Shown: positions 14,096 to 28,402, numbered from the stretch's first letter. The stretch: DNA of 64,000 nt from Engraulis encrasicolus (GCF_034702125.1 NC_085867.1:46684262-46748261), one strand, 5' to 3'. The notes: a model not told the origin generated them from the letters alone. Numbers and translations are program-made.

Positions 14096-15757
14096 TCCAA
14101 CCCGTACTGTGTAAAAAAAAAACACAGCTACCAAAATCACAGCAGAATTAAATGTGTTCCATTTCCGTTCCATTTAATTCCGTTCCTGTTTCCACCAGAA
14201 CTGTCCGTCAGGAACTCCACAGGGGTCATGAACACGGCCAGGCTGAAACAGGCAAAACCTGTCTAAAACCAGGGTTTATAATTGTATTGTCAAACCCCTG
14301 TATTTCACAGTAGCACTTCTAAGTGATTGGGAAAAAAAGCTTGTCATTCAATATTTCAAATTATACATGCCTGCCTATTCAATAGTACAAAAAGTATCAA
14401 GTGCACTCAAAGGGAAAATTGAAAGACAGAGGGTGGCTGTATCAAAGCAGCAGATGAAAAAAGCCAAAAGTATGTGATGATTCATGCAGTTTACCGGGAG
14501 TGAGACCAATCAGAGAATCTCCAACAGGACGAACGTTCAGTCTCATTGGTTCCCATTGTAGTTAGCTTTGCATGCATACTGCAGTAACTATGGAGTGTCC
14601 ACTAGTTGGCGAGCGTAGTTCAGTCCTTCATGTGGGAAAATGTATGGAATGGAAAGGGGAACCCATATGCTAAATACATTGCTACTGCGATTTCCAGTCA
14701 CAAATATTATCAACAAAACATTCCTGGTAAGCACTATGACTGTTGTTTAACAATAGGCTGTATTGACAAATTGTTCAGGTGTGTAGTTTTACAGCAGGTT
14801 AGAAGATTTCAACCTGTACTCGCTAGCATCGCGCTAATGTTTATGGGTTTGGCCCCATAAAAATTGAGCTTTGTGACCCAGTATATAATAATCTAGTGGC
14901 GCAAAATAATCGAAACGCTACTCAAATGGGGTCTTATTATTTCTAGCTTCGAACTTAATATTAATATTTCAGGACAAAAAATTATAAAAAATCACAAAAA
15001 TTACAATGGTAGAAAACTCCATTGACACCCATTCATTTTGCACTGGCCCGTGGTTAGGGTTAGCCAGTTGTGGCTAGTAGCTAGTTCCGTGAGTGAACAC
15101 CCCCTGCACCAATGCATAGAGACAGAGGTGCATCTTTAACACCAGCCAGCCTGATGAATACTGCTTACTGCTAGAACAAAAAATGTTTTCATTTATGGCC
15201 TTGGTGCCCTGGCTTTTGGCCTTTGTGCCCTTAAAAATGGACAACTCAAAACGCCAAGTGCCCTTGCCCCTGGTACGGGTGTGTTAGCATGCTGTGCCAC
15301 TGCACCCCCCTGAACTCTGATGTCTCTGACATGCTTGAGACGACAGAAAAACAAGTTGGCCAACACTTAAAATAGGCAACACCGAAGATGGTTCTGATAC
15401 AGTATACTGTAGTTAGAAATATTTTGGATATCGTGCATGTAAGCATAATGTATATAACAGTATAATTCACATTGCATTGTTTTGTAGCATTGTTGTCCAT
15501 GGCTACCCATTGTAATGACATTGACAATTATTGTTTCTCAGCAAATTGCGAGTTTGCATTTCGTTATGTTGACACATTAAACTAGTAGTAGTAGAAGATA
15601 CAGTACTTAATTGATCTTGAATCAAAGAAGTCTAAAATAAAGTGCCACCAAAATGCTTTGCTAAATGGCATGCAAAAAAAATGCTCCCACATCGTTTTTG
15701 CACTCACTGCAACTTTATGAAGCCTAGCATGCCAGAAGCCTGTTGGCCAAGGCAGCG

Positions 15758-15761
<4 letters not shown>
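14096..15761. other. No gene recognised
   Basis: About 1.7 kb without a recognisable exon, repeat boundary or microsatellite. Short frames at 14606-14860 (+) and 15246-15527 (-) show no motif. Confidence 0.4.
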
Positions 15762-15801
<40 letters not shown>

Positions 15802-15876
15802 GTCTCTCTCTGTCTCTCTCTGTCTCTCTCTCTGTCTCTCTCTCTCTGTCTCTCTCTCTGTCTCTCTCTCTGTCTC

Positions 15877-15922
<46 letters not shown>
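15762..15922. repeat. Complex CT microsatellite
   Basis: CT runs broken at regular intervals by 'tgtctctctc', then a pure CT run to 15922. Frames on both strands are translations of it. Confidence 0.97.
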
Positions 15923-15925
<3 letters not shown>

Positions 15926-16627
15926 ATCAAGGTGTGTAATTAAGCTCTGTAGGGGCTATAATTTCATATGATACAGTATGCAGTTTAGGCAAGTGCAACA
16001 CACAGACACAGGGAGAGAGATAGGAGAAGCGAAAGAAGAAGAGAGCGAAAAAGAGACAGAAATGGAGACAAAGTGAAAAGGAAAAAGACTGTGTGTATTT
16101 TGGTGTTTATGTTTGTGTGTGTTTATGCACACAGACACACACACACACAGGGTTGACCTTTAAGGACGTAACGCAAAAAAAGTTTTTCCAATTCCTGAAA
16201 AAAATGATGGAAAAAATTGGGAAAAAAATGTTAAAAAATAAAGAACTTAGTGGTCCGTGGAATTTTGCCTTATTTTTGCCATTTTTGGGAAAATGTGTCC
16301 TGCATCAACACATTGCATAGGCATGTCACACCGCAGGAAATGCATGCATTCCAAATGCTTCATACATTACTGAAAATGTTGTTGGTTAATTTATACATAT
16401 ATATTATATTCCAGGTTTCATTAATGTTACAGTCACACCGCAGAATATTTGACATATAAACCTTTACATAAATCTTAACAAAAATGTTTCTTCTCATCTA
16501 AGACTAATATGAAACATAATGTACCACATCCTCTTTCATTGACATTTGTTTTTTTAAAGGAAAAATAACCGTTTTGTAGGTTTTTAACCAATGTTACGAA
16601 AAAACAAGGCGTCACGTCAACCACCCA
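15923..16627. other. No gene; GA-rich and A-rich tracts
   Basis: Purine-rich tract at 16010-16090, short GT/CA runs at about 16100-16150, then A/T-rich sequence. The ends 'ggttgacctttaaggacgt' (about 16152) and 'cgtcacgtcaacc' (about 16610) are loosely inverted and could bound an old element, but I cannot show a TSD. Confidence 0.4.
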
Positions 16628-17509
<882 letters not shown>

Positions 17510-17842
17510 AGTGATACTGTCCCATTTTTGGAAATGAGCTTATTTTACACCTCCCCTTAAGTTAAATAATAAGGTTTTACTGTTCTCCTGTACTTTCAAC
17601 CGTTTTCTAGTTATGGCAGTGCACATTTCACCTCCAAGCTAACAGTTAACATTGAGTCCTATGAGACCAGTTAGCCGTGAGCTGGTCTCATAGGGCTCAA
17701 TGTTAACTGCTAGCATGGAGGTAAAATTTGCACTGCCATACCCAGAGAACGGTTGAAAGTACAGGAGAATGGTAAAACCTCATTATTTAACTCAAGGGGA
17801 GGTATAAAATAAGCTTATTTCCAAAAATGGGACAGTATCACT
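17510..17842. mobile_element. 333-bp palindromic MITE, TTAA TSD
   Basis: Starts AGTGATACTGTCCCATTT and ends with the inverse, flanked by TTAA at 17506-17509 and 17843-17846. The arms pair over the whole length, meeting near 17676 (tgagctggtctcatagg). A TTAA target is typical of piggyBac and Kolobok elements. Confidence 0.88.
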
Positions 17843-17889
17843 TTAAATGTTAAATGTTCATTTGTACTGTATTTATTATTGACCACTTA

Positions 17890-18075
17890 TTGTTACCAGT
17901 CCATTACTGTTACCTGTCCTGTCTTGCACTTTATGTCAGTCTGTAAAATGTCAGTCTTATATATGTCTATGTCCTGGCATGGTATAGAGAGAAAACGTAA
18001 TTTAATTTCCTTGTATGACTTGTGCATAAGAAGAAAGTGACAATAAAAGCGAACTTGACTTGATTTTGAGATACT
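17890..18075 (-). repeat. Retroposon 3'-end repeat, copy A
   Basis: Read on the - strand (from about 18060: gcttttattgtcactttc...) it aligns with 60488-60640 on the + strand (gttttattgtcaatttcttt...), including the 'gtcatacaa(a/g)gaa' motif and a downstream series of 'acatagac' motifs. Family not named. Confidence 0.65.
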
Positions 18076-18126
18076 AAGAGGGAAGAGAGATGTAAGCGAA
18101 AATCGTGTTTGGAGCATACTTTCTGT

Positions 18127-18342
18127 GGGCAGTTATAGCTCAATGGTTAGAGCGCTTAGATCAGAGGGTTGCAGGTTCAAATCCCACCCTTACCAGCACC
18201 TTCATCCATGGCTGAAGTGCCCTTGAGCTAAGGCACCTAACCCCAACATTGCTCCAGGGTCTGTAACCAATACCCCGTGCCTAAATAACTGTAAGTCACT
18301 TTGGATAAAAAGCTTCAGCTTAACGTAATGTAATGTAATACA
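18127..18342 (+). mobile_element. tRNA-derived SINE (V-SINE-like), + strand
   Basis: The tRNA-like head has an A box (TAGCTCAATGG) and B box (GGTTCAAATCC). The core contains gcccttgagctaaggcacc, and the tail 'gtaagtcactttggataaaa' ends in taatg repeats. The same family lies inverted at 62343-62575. The conserved core and tail fit the V-SINE superfamily of fishes. Confidence 0.85.
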
Positions 18343-19575
18343 CGTAAAACAGACAAAAAAATCACAAAAAAGTTTTTCTATGAGGGATAGCCTCTGAAAT
18401 TATTACGTATTAAAGGGACACTGTGCAGTGTAAAAACAAAGAAATCATTTTTACAAAAGTATTCACAGCCTTTGCTTAATACTTTGTAGAACCACCTTTG
18501 GCAGCTTCTGCATTCAATTTTTCATATCGAAATGAAAAGGGATTAATGCAAGGTGAATGTGAATACTTTCCGGATTGACTGTATGGCCCTCCACCCTCCA
18601 GTTGCCCATCCCTGCTGTAGGCATTCTATACAGGACTGGCCCACTGAGGTGGCACTGTTTGATAAAGGGCATCAACTGACTACTTTTGACTACAAGTAAA
18701 AGGACTGATGGCTCCAGTCGTGGCTCAAATGGCTGAGACACTGATTCTTACACAGGGGACGCGTAACAAAAAAACCTGAAGACTGCACTCAGTACTCAGC
18801 CAGTTATTTCAGCTTTCCACCGCCCAATTCCCCCATCCACGTCAGTCCATTTTATCAAGGGAATCTGTGTCTAATGACGTACAAAGGAAAGGTAGACTAC
18901 TTAGTCTCAGTGCTGCTGGCCTGAGGTCAACGTGAACTCAACAATAGTTGGATGAGCTCTTTGCAGATCTTCTGGCCTTGGGTCAGTCTCACTATTCTCA
19001 GATGAGTCCCTTTTATGTATTTACTGAGTGATCAATGGCAACCTTCTAAGATGAATCTGAGACACTGCGTATGAACTGGTATCAAATCAATGTCTTCAAA
19101 AAAGTAAGAGTATGCACATCCCACCTCTCTGAGGCCAGGTGCAGGACAAAGATGCGCCTGATAGTGGAAAAGACATATGCCTGATGTAGACCCTGTTGGA
19201 TCGAAACGTTGTATGACCTGAATACATTTTCAAAGCGGAGCCACAGTGTGCAGACTTCTACTCTTTTCTATTAACCCATTTTGTCCTAAGCCCTTTTTGG
19301 GATAGGGTGCCCTCTGCCTATTAAAACCTAAATATCTCAGCCTCCGAAGCACATAAAAACATGAAATAAGCTGTATTAAAAGCTAGGACCTTCATTGTGC
19401 ACTGGATTGTGTTCATTCCGCTCTAACATACTCACATTGTTAATACAAGAGCTCAAATATCAAGAACTTGATATATAACAGTGTATATGTCGCTCCAGGA
19501 CACAATGGGTGAAATCAATGTCTCCCGATGAATCCGAGACATTCTGCATGTAATGTACTGGTCTTAAGAGTAGAG
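18343..19575. other. No gene; possible retroelement 3' end at 19140-19270
   Basis: The segment from about 19165 (gcctgatgtagaccctgttg, then gatcgaaacgttg) resembles the CUGAUGA-helix-GAAA pattern of Penelope-like hairpins, with the central A replaced. Otherwise featureless. Confidence 0.4.
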
Positions 19576-19905
19576 CAGGGATGTCAAACTCAGGCCCGGG
19601 GGCCAAATTTGGCCCGCGGAGCCATTTTATTTGTCCCGCGAGATCATTTCAAATGTCTATTACAGTTGGCCCACATACACCATCAATGTATGCATAATAT
19701 GACTTAAACATGAATTTTGCTATGTCACAGGATGTGTAGACACATTTGAACTAACAAATATGATGAGAAAGAGTGTGAACTGTAACTATGAGTATGAAGT
19801 GCATTCATACACAATTTTAGTCGATTTCTTTAATTAATTGCGGAGTTCGGCCCGCGTCTTCGTTACAGATTTTTATTTTGGCCACATTTGAGTTTGACAC
19901 CCCTA
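19576..19905. mobile_element. hAT-like MITE, perfect TSD gagtagag
   Basis: Ends CAGGGATGTCAAACTCAGG and GAGTTTGACACCCCTA (inverted), flanked by gagtagag at 19568-19575 and 19906-19913. Contains two inverted 'ggcccgcg' motifs. Non-coding. Confidence 0.9.
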
Positions 19906-20728
<823 letters not shown>

Positions 20729-21244
20729 TTCAAAAAATGCTCAAATAAACAGTATACCCACCATGAAAAAGTAGACTACACCACTGGTGTCAGCCTATAA
20801 TGAAAAAGCTGTTTGTTTAAATAGGTGTAAACATATTTTCTGGTCACTTTTGATGCCTTGTAGTCGCGTGGACCTGCCCATTGTTGCAGTGGCAACATTC
20901 TATAAAGCGACTAGATTCTACAAGGCTCGGAGGGGGGATTGTTGCTCTATTGCATGTGCGCACTAGGGCTGGCACGATACAGAAAAACAGAGCCCACTCG
21001 ATTTTGTTCCATCCCATTCTATTCTGATAGATGTATACCGTAGATCCTAGGGAAAATTAGAGCAGACAGCAATTTAAATATACATCGAATACCTGAATAA
21101 ACTGAATAGAAATAGACCTCAAACCCACATTCAAACATACTGTACAGTAGCCTATGTAGGATTGTAGTTGTGATTCCAGCCATTTGGGGGACCCCAGGCA
21201 AAATATACTGTAGACATCGGGGGCCCACTTTGAAGTCTTTTTGA

Positions 21245-21625
21245 TGATATTGAGGATGCTCTCAATCCAACAGGAAAGCACTTCAGAGGGTTGTGCGCAT
21301 AGCACAGACCATATGCGGCTGTGACTCACCCTCCATACTGGAGCTATTTGAGGGAAGATGCATCAGGAAGGCAAAAAAAATCTTGAATGATCCTAGTCAT
21401 CCCAACCATGAACTGTTTGAGATGTTACCATCTGCTAAACGGTATAGAAGCCTGAAAGCTCACACTACCAGACTCCGAAGTAGTTTCTTTCACCAAGCAG
21501 ATAGATTGCTGAACTCATGCTGAAGACAACAAGGCACTTTCTTTGCACTTTTTTCACCCCCAACAATTTTTAATCTTAGGCTTCAATAATAAGCGTAATA
21601 CACAAATCTTGAATCTTGACTGCAG
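21245..21625 (+). pseudogene. LINE ORF2 C-terminal fragment and 3' end
   Basis: The frame ending at 21523 carries the C-terminal block of fish non-LTR retrotransposon reverse transcriptases: a Cys/Arg patch (ELFEGRCIRKAKKI), then DPSHPNHELFEMLPSAKRYR, then a TTRLRSSFFHQADRLLNS ending and a stop. The upstream reverse transcriptase and endonuclease are absent, as expected for a 5'-truncated copy. The 3' end is a short 'aatcttgaatcttga' repeat near 21605, and a similar tail is seen at 52886. L2/Rex1-like placement is a guess. Confidence 0.82.
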
Positions 21626-21740
21626 ATTGGAGCCCAAGAGCAGTTGCCCATTCACCTAAAATGGTGGGCCCATTCACCTAAAAGCCAGCTCTGTAATGGG
21701 TGCAGTGACAGCTGGAGATGGACGCACTGATCCAGGGCAT

Positions 21741-21915
21741 TTAATTCTATTCTACTCTACTCTACTCTACTCTAATTTACTCTATTCTACTCTACTCTAC
21801 TCTACTCTACTCTATTCTATTCTATTCTATTCTATTCTATTCTATTCTACTCTACTCTACTCTACTCTATTCTATTCTATTCTATTCTATTCTATTCTAC
21901 TCTACTCTACTCTAT
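21741..21915 (+). repeat. TCTAY pentamer microsatellite
   Basis: About 35 tandem pentamers in which tctac and tctat alternate in blocks, showing expansion of both variants. Confidence 0.95.
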
Positions 21916-21974
21916 CCATTCAAACATGCCGTACAGAAGCCAATGTAAGATGTATGTAAGATTGATTCAGATAC

Positions 21975-22464
21975 AGATGGAGATAGATATACTGTACAGA
22001 GATAGAGATGCTGTACTGTGGAGATAGATATCCTGTACTGTGGAGACAGATATCCTGTACTGTAGAGATCCTGTACTGTGGAGATAGAGATGCTGTACTG
22101 TGGAGATAGATATACTGTACTGTATACTGATCCAGGGCCACATGTGACACATTTATAGTCGGCCACCAGCTCCCCAGCTGACCAGGGAACAGCACACACA
22201 CATACAGTACATCTGGACACACACACATACACACATACACACACACAGTACATCTAGAGACACTGCCTACTGTATATCAGCACACACACATACAGTACAT
22301 CTGGAGACACACACACACATACACACATACACACACAGTACATCTAGAGACACTGCCTACTGTATATCAGCACACACACATACAGTACATCTGGAGACAC
22401 ACACACACACACACATACACACACATACACACACATACAGTACATCTGGAGACACTGCCTACAG
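21975..22464 (+). repeat. Two minisatellites built on 'gta(c)tgt' and 'cacacatacagtacatct'
   Basis: At 21990-22130 a unit of about 20-28 bp with 'ctgtactgtggagatagat' repeats about six times. From 22193 to about 22460 a longer unit (cacacatacagtacatctgg followed by 'agacactgcctactgtatatc') repeats with variable CA length, and it resumes after the 22465-22653 insertion, to about 22750. Confidence 0.88.
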
Positions 22465-22653
22465 CAGGGGTTCCCAACCTTTTTCAACTTGGGGCCCACT
22501 CGAAATTGTCAAAAATGTTAGGGGCCCACCTCTGACCCAATAGAGAATAAAACTAAAATTTTTATTATTATTTTTGGAAAATGATTTCAAGGCCCACTTG
22601 GAATAACTTCAGGGCCCACCAGTAGGCCCCGGCCCATAGGTTGGGAACCACTG
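22465..22653. mobile_element. hAT-like MITE inside a minisatellite, TSD gcctac/tg
   Basis: Ends CAGGGGTTCCCAACC and GGTTGGGAACCACTG. The flanks gcctacag (22457-22464) and gcctactg (22654-22661) differ at one base. The minisatellite continues on the right side, so the insertion postdates the tandem array. Confidence 0.85.
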
Positions 22654-22824
22654 GCCTACTGTATATCAGCAACACACACATACAGTACATCTGGAGACAC
22701 TGCCTACTGTATATCAGCACACACACATACGGCTGGAGGCACTGCCTACTGTACTGTATAATATTTTCAGCACGGCCTTGTTACACAGTCTGGCATCCAG
22801 GGCAGCCTACAGTTGGGTACAGAC

Positions 22825-23444
22825 TAGAGCATGACACGGGAGTGGATTTTCACTCCCGTCCCATCCCGTCCCGGACTAGAGTAAAAGAAATAAATCCCAT
22901 CCCGTCCACTCCTGAAATGAATGTCTCCCAATCCTGCCCACTCCCACTCAAAATCAACCCCACTCCCATTTCGTCAAAAAAACTAGGCTTTTTTGGTTTG
23001 TTTTTTAAAGAAAAAATAAGCGGCATTCCCGCTCCCGTTCATTTTTATTCCCGCTCCTGCCCGCTCCCATTCATCTTTATTCCCGCTCCTGCCCGCTCCC
23101 ATTCATCTTAATTCCCGCTCATGCCCGCTACCAAATCCTCTTTCAAATTTTGACTCCCATCCCACGTTGAATGGGAGCGGGCAGGAGCGGGAATAAAAAT
23201 GAACGGCAGCAGGAATGCCAAAAATAGATGATGATTTTCATCATAAAAAAGCATAGTTTTTTTGACGAACCGGGAGTGGGATTGATTGTGAGTGGGAGTG
23301 GGCAGGATTGGGAGAGGATTCTTACAGGAGTGCACGGGATGGGATTTTTTCTTTTACTCCAGCCCGGATGGGACAGGATGGGATTTTTTTCTTCTGGGAC
23401 TGGGATGGGACAGGAGTGAAAATCCACTGCCGTGTTATGCTCTA
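22825..23444. mobile_element. Fold-back hAT-like element, TSD gtacagac/gtccagac
   Basis: Left end TAGAGCATGACACGGGAGTG and its inverse at the right; 8-bp flanks at 22817-22824 and 23445-23452 with one mismatch. The arms are built from 'cccgctcc/ggagcggg'-type repeats, so both strands show long but meaningless frames. Confidence 0.85.
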
Positions 23445-24596
23445 GTCCAGACAGGGCAAGTGGTCGGTTGTCTGGGCCCAGGGAGAGAGGGAGTGTCGTG
23501 CCAAAAAGCGAGTCCCTGCCAGAACACTAGTGCTCTCGTTGAAACCAATGGAAACCAATGTCCAATTTTCCAGATATTTTTCACCCATTTTTGCAGACAA
23601 ATCCGACACAACTTAAGATGGAAAGCCTATCAATAAAGCATCTACATTACTTGTGGAACTACTGCAAAGAGCTGGTTACAATTTCAGTATTATTTCCATA
23701 AAAGAATCAAAGAATTGTCATAACAAATGTTACAGTTTCATTCAAATAGCTCATATTAAGTGGAGGACGAGTAATGTTACATAAGCAAGTGTTTAGTTAC
23801 AGTTTTTGCCTACTGCTTAAACACTATAGGCAGATGCTTAAACCAAAGTAGCATATCGTTAAGTTGTTGGTGCATAACTTAAACACCTATTGCTTGATAA
23901 AAGTAAGGGTCATTTCACGTGAAATCAGACACTTTGGGACCCGACCGACCCGGATTTCAATCATACTTGGTGTGCCTTTTTAGTAGCAAGGTAGCACCCC
24001 AGAACTGCATTGGTTTGAATCTGACACTAATATTAAGGGAGAAACAGACTAGGAAAGGTTCACATGTGAGGGTAGGACACTATACATTCAGCCTTGAATA
24101 TATCAGTCAGTGTTAGTCACAAAAAGATGCCTGTGGTGTTATTTGAAAGCTCTTTTCCGGCTCTACATATTACACAATCAGCTTGGAATACAACAACTCT
24201 CAGAATATGAATTATGATAAATTGAAAAATTAAAAATTGAATATCTAAAAAAACTATATTTTAAAATGGCCAGTTCCTTGTCCAAACGTAGCCGGCAATG
24301 TCATTAGCAACACCTCAAATGCTGGTGTTCGGTTCTTTATTCATGTCAGAGAGAATTTGACTCACAAATATGGCATCATACAGACCACTTACTAATAATA
24401 TGGTAATACCATAGTAGCATCACATGACAAAAAAAAAATTAAAAAAAATGGTCAGTTTCCATGGTCCCAGCTTTCAGAAACTAAGGCAGATGTCCATTTA
24501 TACACACCAAATGATGATATGTGAATGTTTGAACATTCCTTCTCTGTGTACCTGTGTCATCTTCCCTTTACCGTACTTTAAAGAGATAATCAATGG

Positions 24597-24781
24597 CTAC
24601 ACTCTCATTTTGTACTCTACCAGTGCATTTGAAGCAGCAGCTGTGTCTTTTGTAGATAATGTATAAGTACGTCCCGTTGCAGTTACAGGTTCCACTACCA
24701 GAAGCACATCCTGATGATCCATGACAAGTCTATCTGGTCTGAAGGGAAAAGTGAAGGATGGAGATGGTCCATGAGGATGCA
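24597..24781 (-). pseudogene. Element-encoded protein remnant, continuation after insertion
   Basis: The - strand frame reads HPHGPSPSFTFP, RPDRLVMDHQDVLL and TATGRTYTLS, which continues the module at 26985-26792. Taking out 24782-26791 and one TGCA copy joins the two halves without a frameshift. The pair is interpreted as one original open frame of the host element. Confidence 0.62.
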
Positions 24782-26791
24782 GGGCCATTCCATGTCAATT
24801 CACACGATTCCCTAGAATCTCCCCACATGACCCTCTCCGATTTACCCGATATCTCACATACAGGTACCTTTTGATGTCAATTGAAAGAATACCAAGTATT
24901 AGCACCCTACGTCCAACGGTTGCGGAGATGAAGCCCTCCAAAGTTGGGGTACCATGCCCACTTTTCAAGCCTGTGAATTGCATACAAAATTTCCAAGCAG
25001 ATTTTAACACCTCTGGTTTTAGTTTGAAGGAAGATACAGGCCTAAAAATCACCATGGCCCCTCAATATGACCCCGTCTACCAGATGATGTACTTACAAAT
25101 GGCATGCCTTGATTATTTTTGGCTATATTAAGCCTTAAAAACTGAATTTGTGAAACGCGTGTTGAAGAGTCTTGCCATTTTGGGGTTCCAGATCTTGGAA
25201 ACTATGTATGTTTTGGGAGTTGTAATTGATTTTCCATCATATTTGGGAACTGTACAGTGTATTCCAAAAAATGTAGGGCGCTCAGACTTTCAAAGATAAA
25301 CTAGGAGGGACTCAAAAACGTCTATGGGACAAAATTACCTTACGGTACCCTCTACTTCAGGCCTCAAATTAACCATGTGGGCACTTGATGACTGGAACGC
25401 CCTTTTAACCCCATGTACAGTAGCACTGTATCAAACATTCAAGCTTGGAAAAACTTTGTTTTTCAAAGTTCTTCATATTAATCTTGGCCTTCAAAGTATA
25501 TGTTTTTCTCTATATCTTATCACAGTCTTTTTTGTCTGCTGCCATCTGCTGGTCAAAAAAAGTAACAACAGCGTAATGTAAGAAAACAAAAGGGGATGGT
25601 AAATCTTGCCCATAATTTACCAATAAAGCACTGTAATTATAATACAGTATGTTGCTATATACTAATTATGCAAGCATACAAGCATGATGAATATGTATAG
25701 TTTAAATAATTTCCTAAGTGTGACTGCTTAATGCTCAATCATGATGCCAGTCCCAAGGTGGCCTCACCCTGCACTACATTTCTACCAGACATGGGGGTGG
25801 GGGCGTCCTGGTGGAAATGTAATCATGATTGAGCATTCTGCATAATGTTCGTTAAAATCATAATTAATATATAGCAATATACTGTAGAATTAAAGTGCTT
25901 TATTGGTAGCCTAGCGAGCTTAACCCCTAGGGGCGTCAAGATTTCTAGGCTACTTTATTGGTAAATTATGGGCAATATTTTCCAGCCCCTTTTGTTTTCT
26001 TACATTACACTGTTGTTGCATTTTTTGACCAGCAGATGGCAGCAGACAAAACAGACACTGTGATAAGACATAGACAAAAACATATACTTTGAAGGCCAAG
26101 ATTAATATGAAGAACTTTGAAAAACAAAGTTTTTCCAAGCTTGAATGTTTGATACAGTGCTACTGTACATGGGGTTAAAAGGGCGTTCCAGTCATCAAGT
26201 GCCCACGTGGTTAATTTGAGGCCTGAAGTAGAGGGTACCGTAAGGTAATTTTGTCCCAAAGCCGTTTTTGAGTCTCTCCTACTTTATCTTTCAAAGTCTG
26301 AGCGCCCTCTATTCTTTGGAATACACTGTACAGTTTCCAAATATGATGGAAAATCAATTATAACTCCCAAAGCATACATAGTTTCCAAGATCTGGAACCC
26401 CAAAATGGCAAGACTCTTCAACACGCGTTTCACAAATTCAGTTTTTAAGGCTTAATATAGCCAAAAATAATCAAGGCATGCCATTTGTAAGCACATAATC
26501 TGGTAGACAGGATCATATTGAGGGGCCATGGTGATTTGTAGGCCTGTATCTTCCTTCAAACTAAAACCAGAGGTGTCAAAATCTGCTTGTAAATTTTGTA
26601 TGCAATTCACAGGCTTGAAAAGTGGGCATGGCACCCCAACTTTGGAGGGCTTCATCTCCGCAACCGTTGGACGTAGGGTGCTAATACTTGGTATTCTTTC
26701 AATTGACATCAAAAGGTACCTGCATGTGAGATATCGGGTAAATCGGAGAGGGTCATGTGGGGAAGGCGTGTGAATTGACATGGAATGACCC
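24782..26791. mobile_element. 2.0-kb fold-back element inside a coding remnant, TSD TGCA
   Basis: Ends GGGCCATTCCATGTCAATTC and the inverse with GGGTCATTCC; TGCA at 24778-24781 and 26792-26795. The arms of about 950 bp are mirror images, meeting near 25780 where 'aatgctcaatcatga' is inverted. The mirrored frames 24871-25131 and 26452-26700 have near-identical sequences and are palindrome translations. The right arm carries a small extra insertion near 25907-25952 that resembles 55095-55200. Confidence 0.88.
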
Positions 26792-26985
26792 TGCAGGAAG
26801 TTCAGTTTCACCTCTCCAGTGCTCGGCATACATTCCTCAACACATGCTAGCCACCAGTTGCCATCATATACAGCTACAACATACCCTTTGATGCTTGAAA
26901 ATGTAACACATTCCTTTACTGAGCTCACTCTTTCAACTCCTTCTCTGAATGCGGAAAATGGCCTAATGTCCATTGACAATGGGCA
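26792..26985 (-). pseudogene. Element-encoded protein remnant, N-terminal part
   Basis: The - strand frame includes SIKGYVVAVYDGNWWLACVE and GEVKLNFL, a beta-rich module (Tyr-Asp-x-x-Trp-Trp) that I recognise only as a recurring domain in uncharacterised transposon-associated fish proteins. The reading stops at the TGCA target duplication of the inserted element and resumes in frame at 24781. No function is assigned. Confidence 0.6.
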
Positions 26986-27210
26986 GAAGCTGACTGAGAA
27001 CACTGACTGATATATTCAAGGCTGAATGTATAGTGTCCTACCCTCACATGTGAACCTTTCCTAGTCTGTTTCTCCCTTAATATTAGTGTCAGATTCAAAC
27101 CAATGCAGTTCTGGGGTGCTACCTTGCTACTAAAAAGGCACACCAAGTATGATTGAAATCCGGGTCGGTCGGGTCCCAAAGTGTCTGATTTCACGTGAAA
27201 TGACCCGTAA

Positions 27211-28350
27211 GCATTACACTTTCATACCAGTTTAGCAAGGCACTTGCTCCTTTACGCAACACACAGACTCCAGCTGTCTACACACAATTTCATACACAAG
27301 ACACTTTGTTCGAAAGTAAAATCTCAGAGTGTCATTGTGAAAACACATCTGTTAAAAAAACAAAACACACTGATGTATGACAAGATTTAGACACAGACAA
27401 TAAAACACATGCTTTCAAAATTGAACACTATTCTGCCACGTTGCATGCTTTATATTACATTGCATTTGTTTTATTTCACATTTATTTGTTTTACTTTGAT
27501 TGCTTGTATGCTAAACAAGGCGAATAGCACAATGGTACTAAATGTAGAATATGGAGTATGGCATTGACTGACTCACATACTGTAAAACCTAGCCTGATGC
27601 CGCCAAGAGTAGCCTTTTATCTTCATCATCACATGTTAGGTAATGTGAACATGATAGTTTGTAGAAATAGTGTCATTTTCAGAACACAACCAAGCAAGAC
27701 CACTTGAGCAAACTGACTGAACATGATATAATTTTGATGATGTCATGATGTCAGCTGCATAGTGTGTCTGTGAAAATGTATTGTATTTCGTGAATACCTC
27801 ATACCTCATAACCAAACAAAGTAGCCTATATTGACTTGATTGTCATTGGTGATTGTCACCTACACACTGTTGTATTTAGAGTGATGTACTGTTTGAGATA
27901 TATTTTGCTTCGGTTTAATGTCCTGTACTGTAAGGTGCAGTTTTGTAATGTACAGTACTGCATTTTGGGGTATTGTGAAAATGTACATTCTGTGAGACTG
28001 AATAGACTACTCCAAAAAGAAAGACTGCTGTGTTTTGTATAAAGCAGACAACTGTTTTAAAGTTGATCTAATTTGTTTTCTCATTTGGTGCTTTTGTGTG
28101 TCTTTTGACATGAAAGTGAGGATTTGACAAAAGATTAGGTTTTTATGGCAATGTTTATGCTTTTATAGCAGAGCTTCATGTTGCCATATATGTGATGGGT
28201 TTATCTCAAAGTGTTGAGAGCAATTGGCTTGTGTGAAGAGTTTTGACTCTATGAGCCAAATTTTGCAAATTGTGTGAAAGCAGTCGGCAAAAACTGTAAT
28301 TAATTATGTAATTCATTCTGCAAAAATTAGCATAATTTTCTCTCAAAAAA
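27211..28350. other. No gene recognised
   Basis: AT-rich, with no exon or clear repeat boundary found; possibly interior of the outermost nested element. Confidence 0.4.
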
Positions 28351-28402
28351 TGTCATTGGTTTCAATGAGGGCAGCCGTGTTCTGGCAGGGACTCGCTTTT
28401 TG

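Larger units (their letters stand above)
23907..27206. mobile_element. Element with ~205-bp terminal inverted repeats, TSD GTAA
   Basis: Ends GGGTCATTTCACGTGAAATC and its inverse; GTAA at 23903-23906 and 27207-27210. The terminal repeats translate identically over 65 codons (23919-24116 and 27194-27000), so they are almost unchanged. The interior between the repeats carries a broken coding remnant on the - strand (26980-26796 and 24777-24597) that is itself interrupted by a 2.0-kb fold-back element. Confidence 0.82.

Noticed and set aside
19140..19270. A further hammerhead core (cctgatgtagacc ... gatcgaaacg)
   Set aside because: The conserved A of CUGAUGA is replaced by U and helix II does not pair well; kept only as a remark on retroelement origin.
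26452..27003. 183-codon gene on the - strand
   Set aside because: Its second half is a translation of the fold-back arm and recurs mirrored at 24871-25131; only the first part (26985-26792) looks like a former protein.
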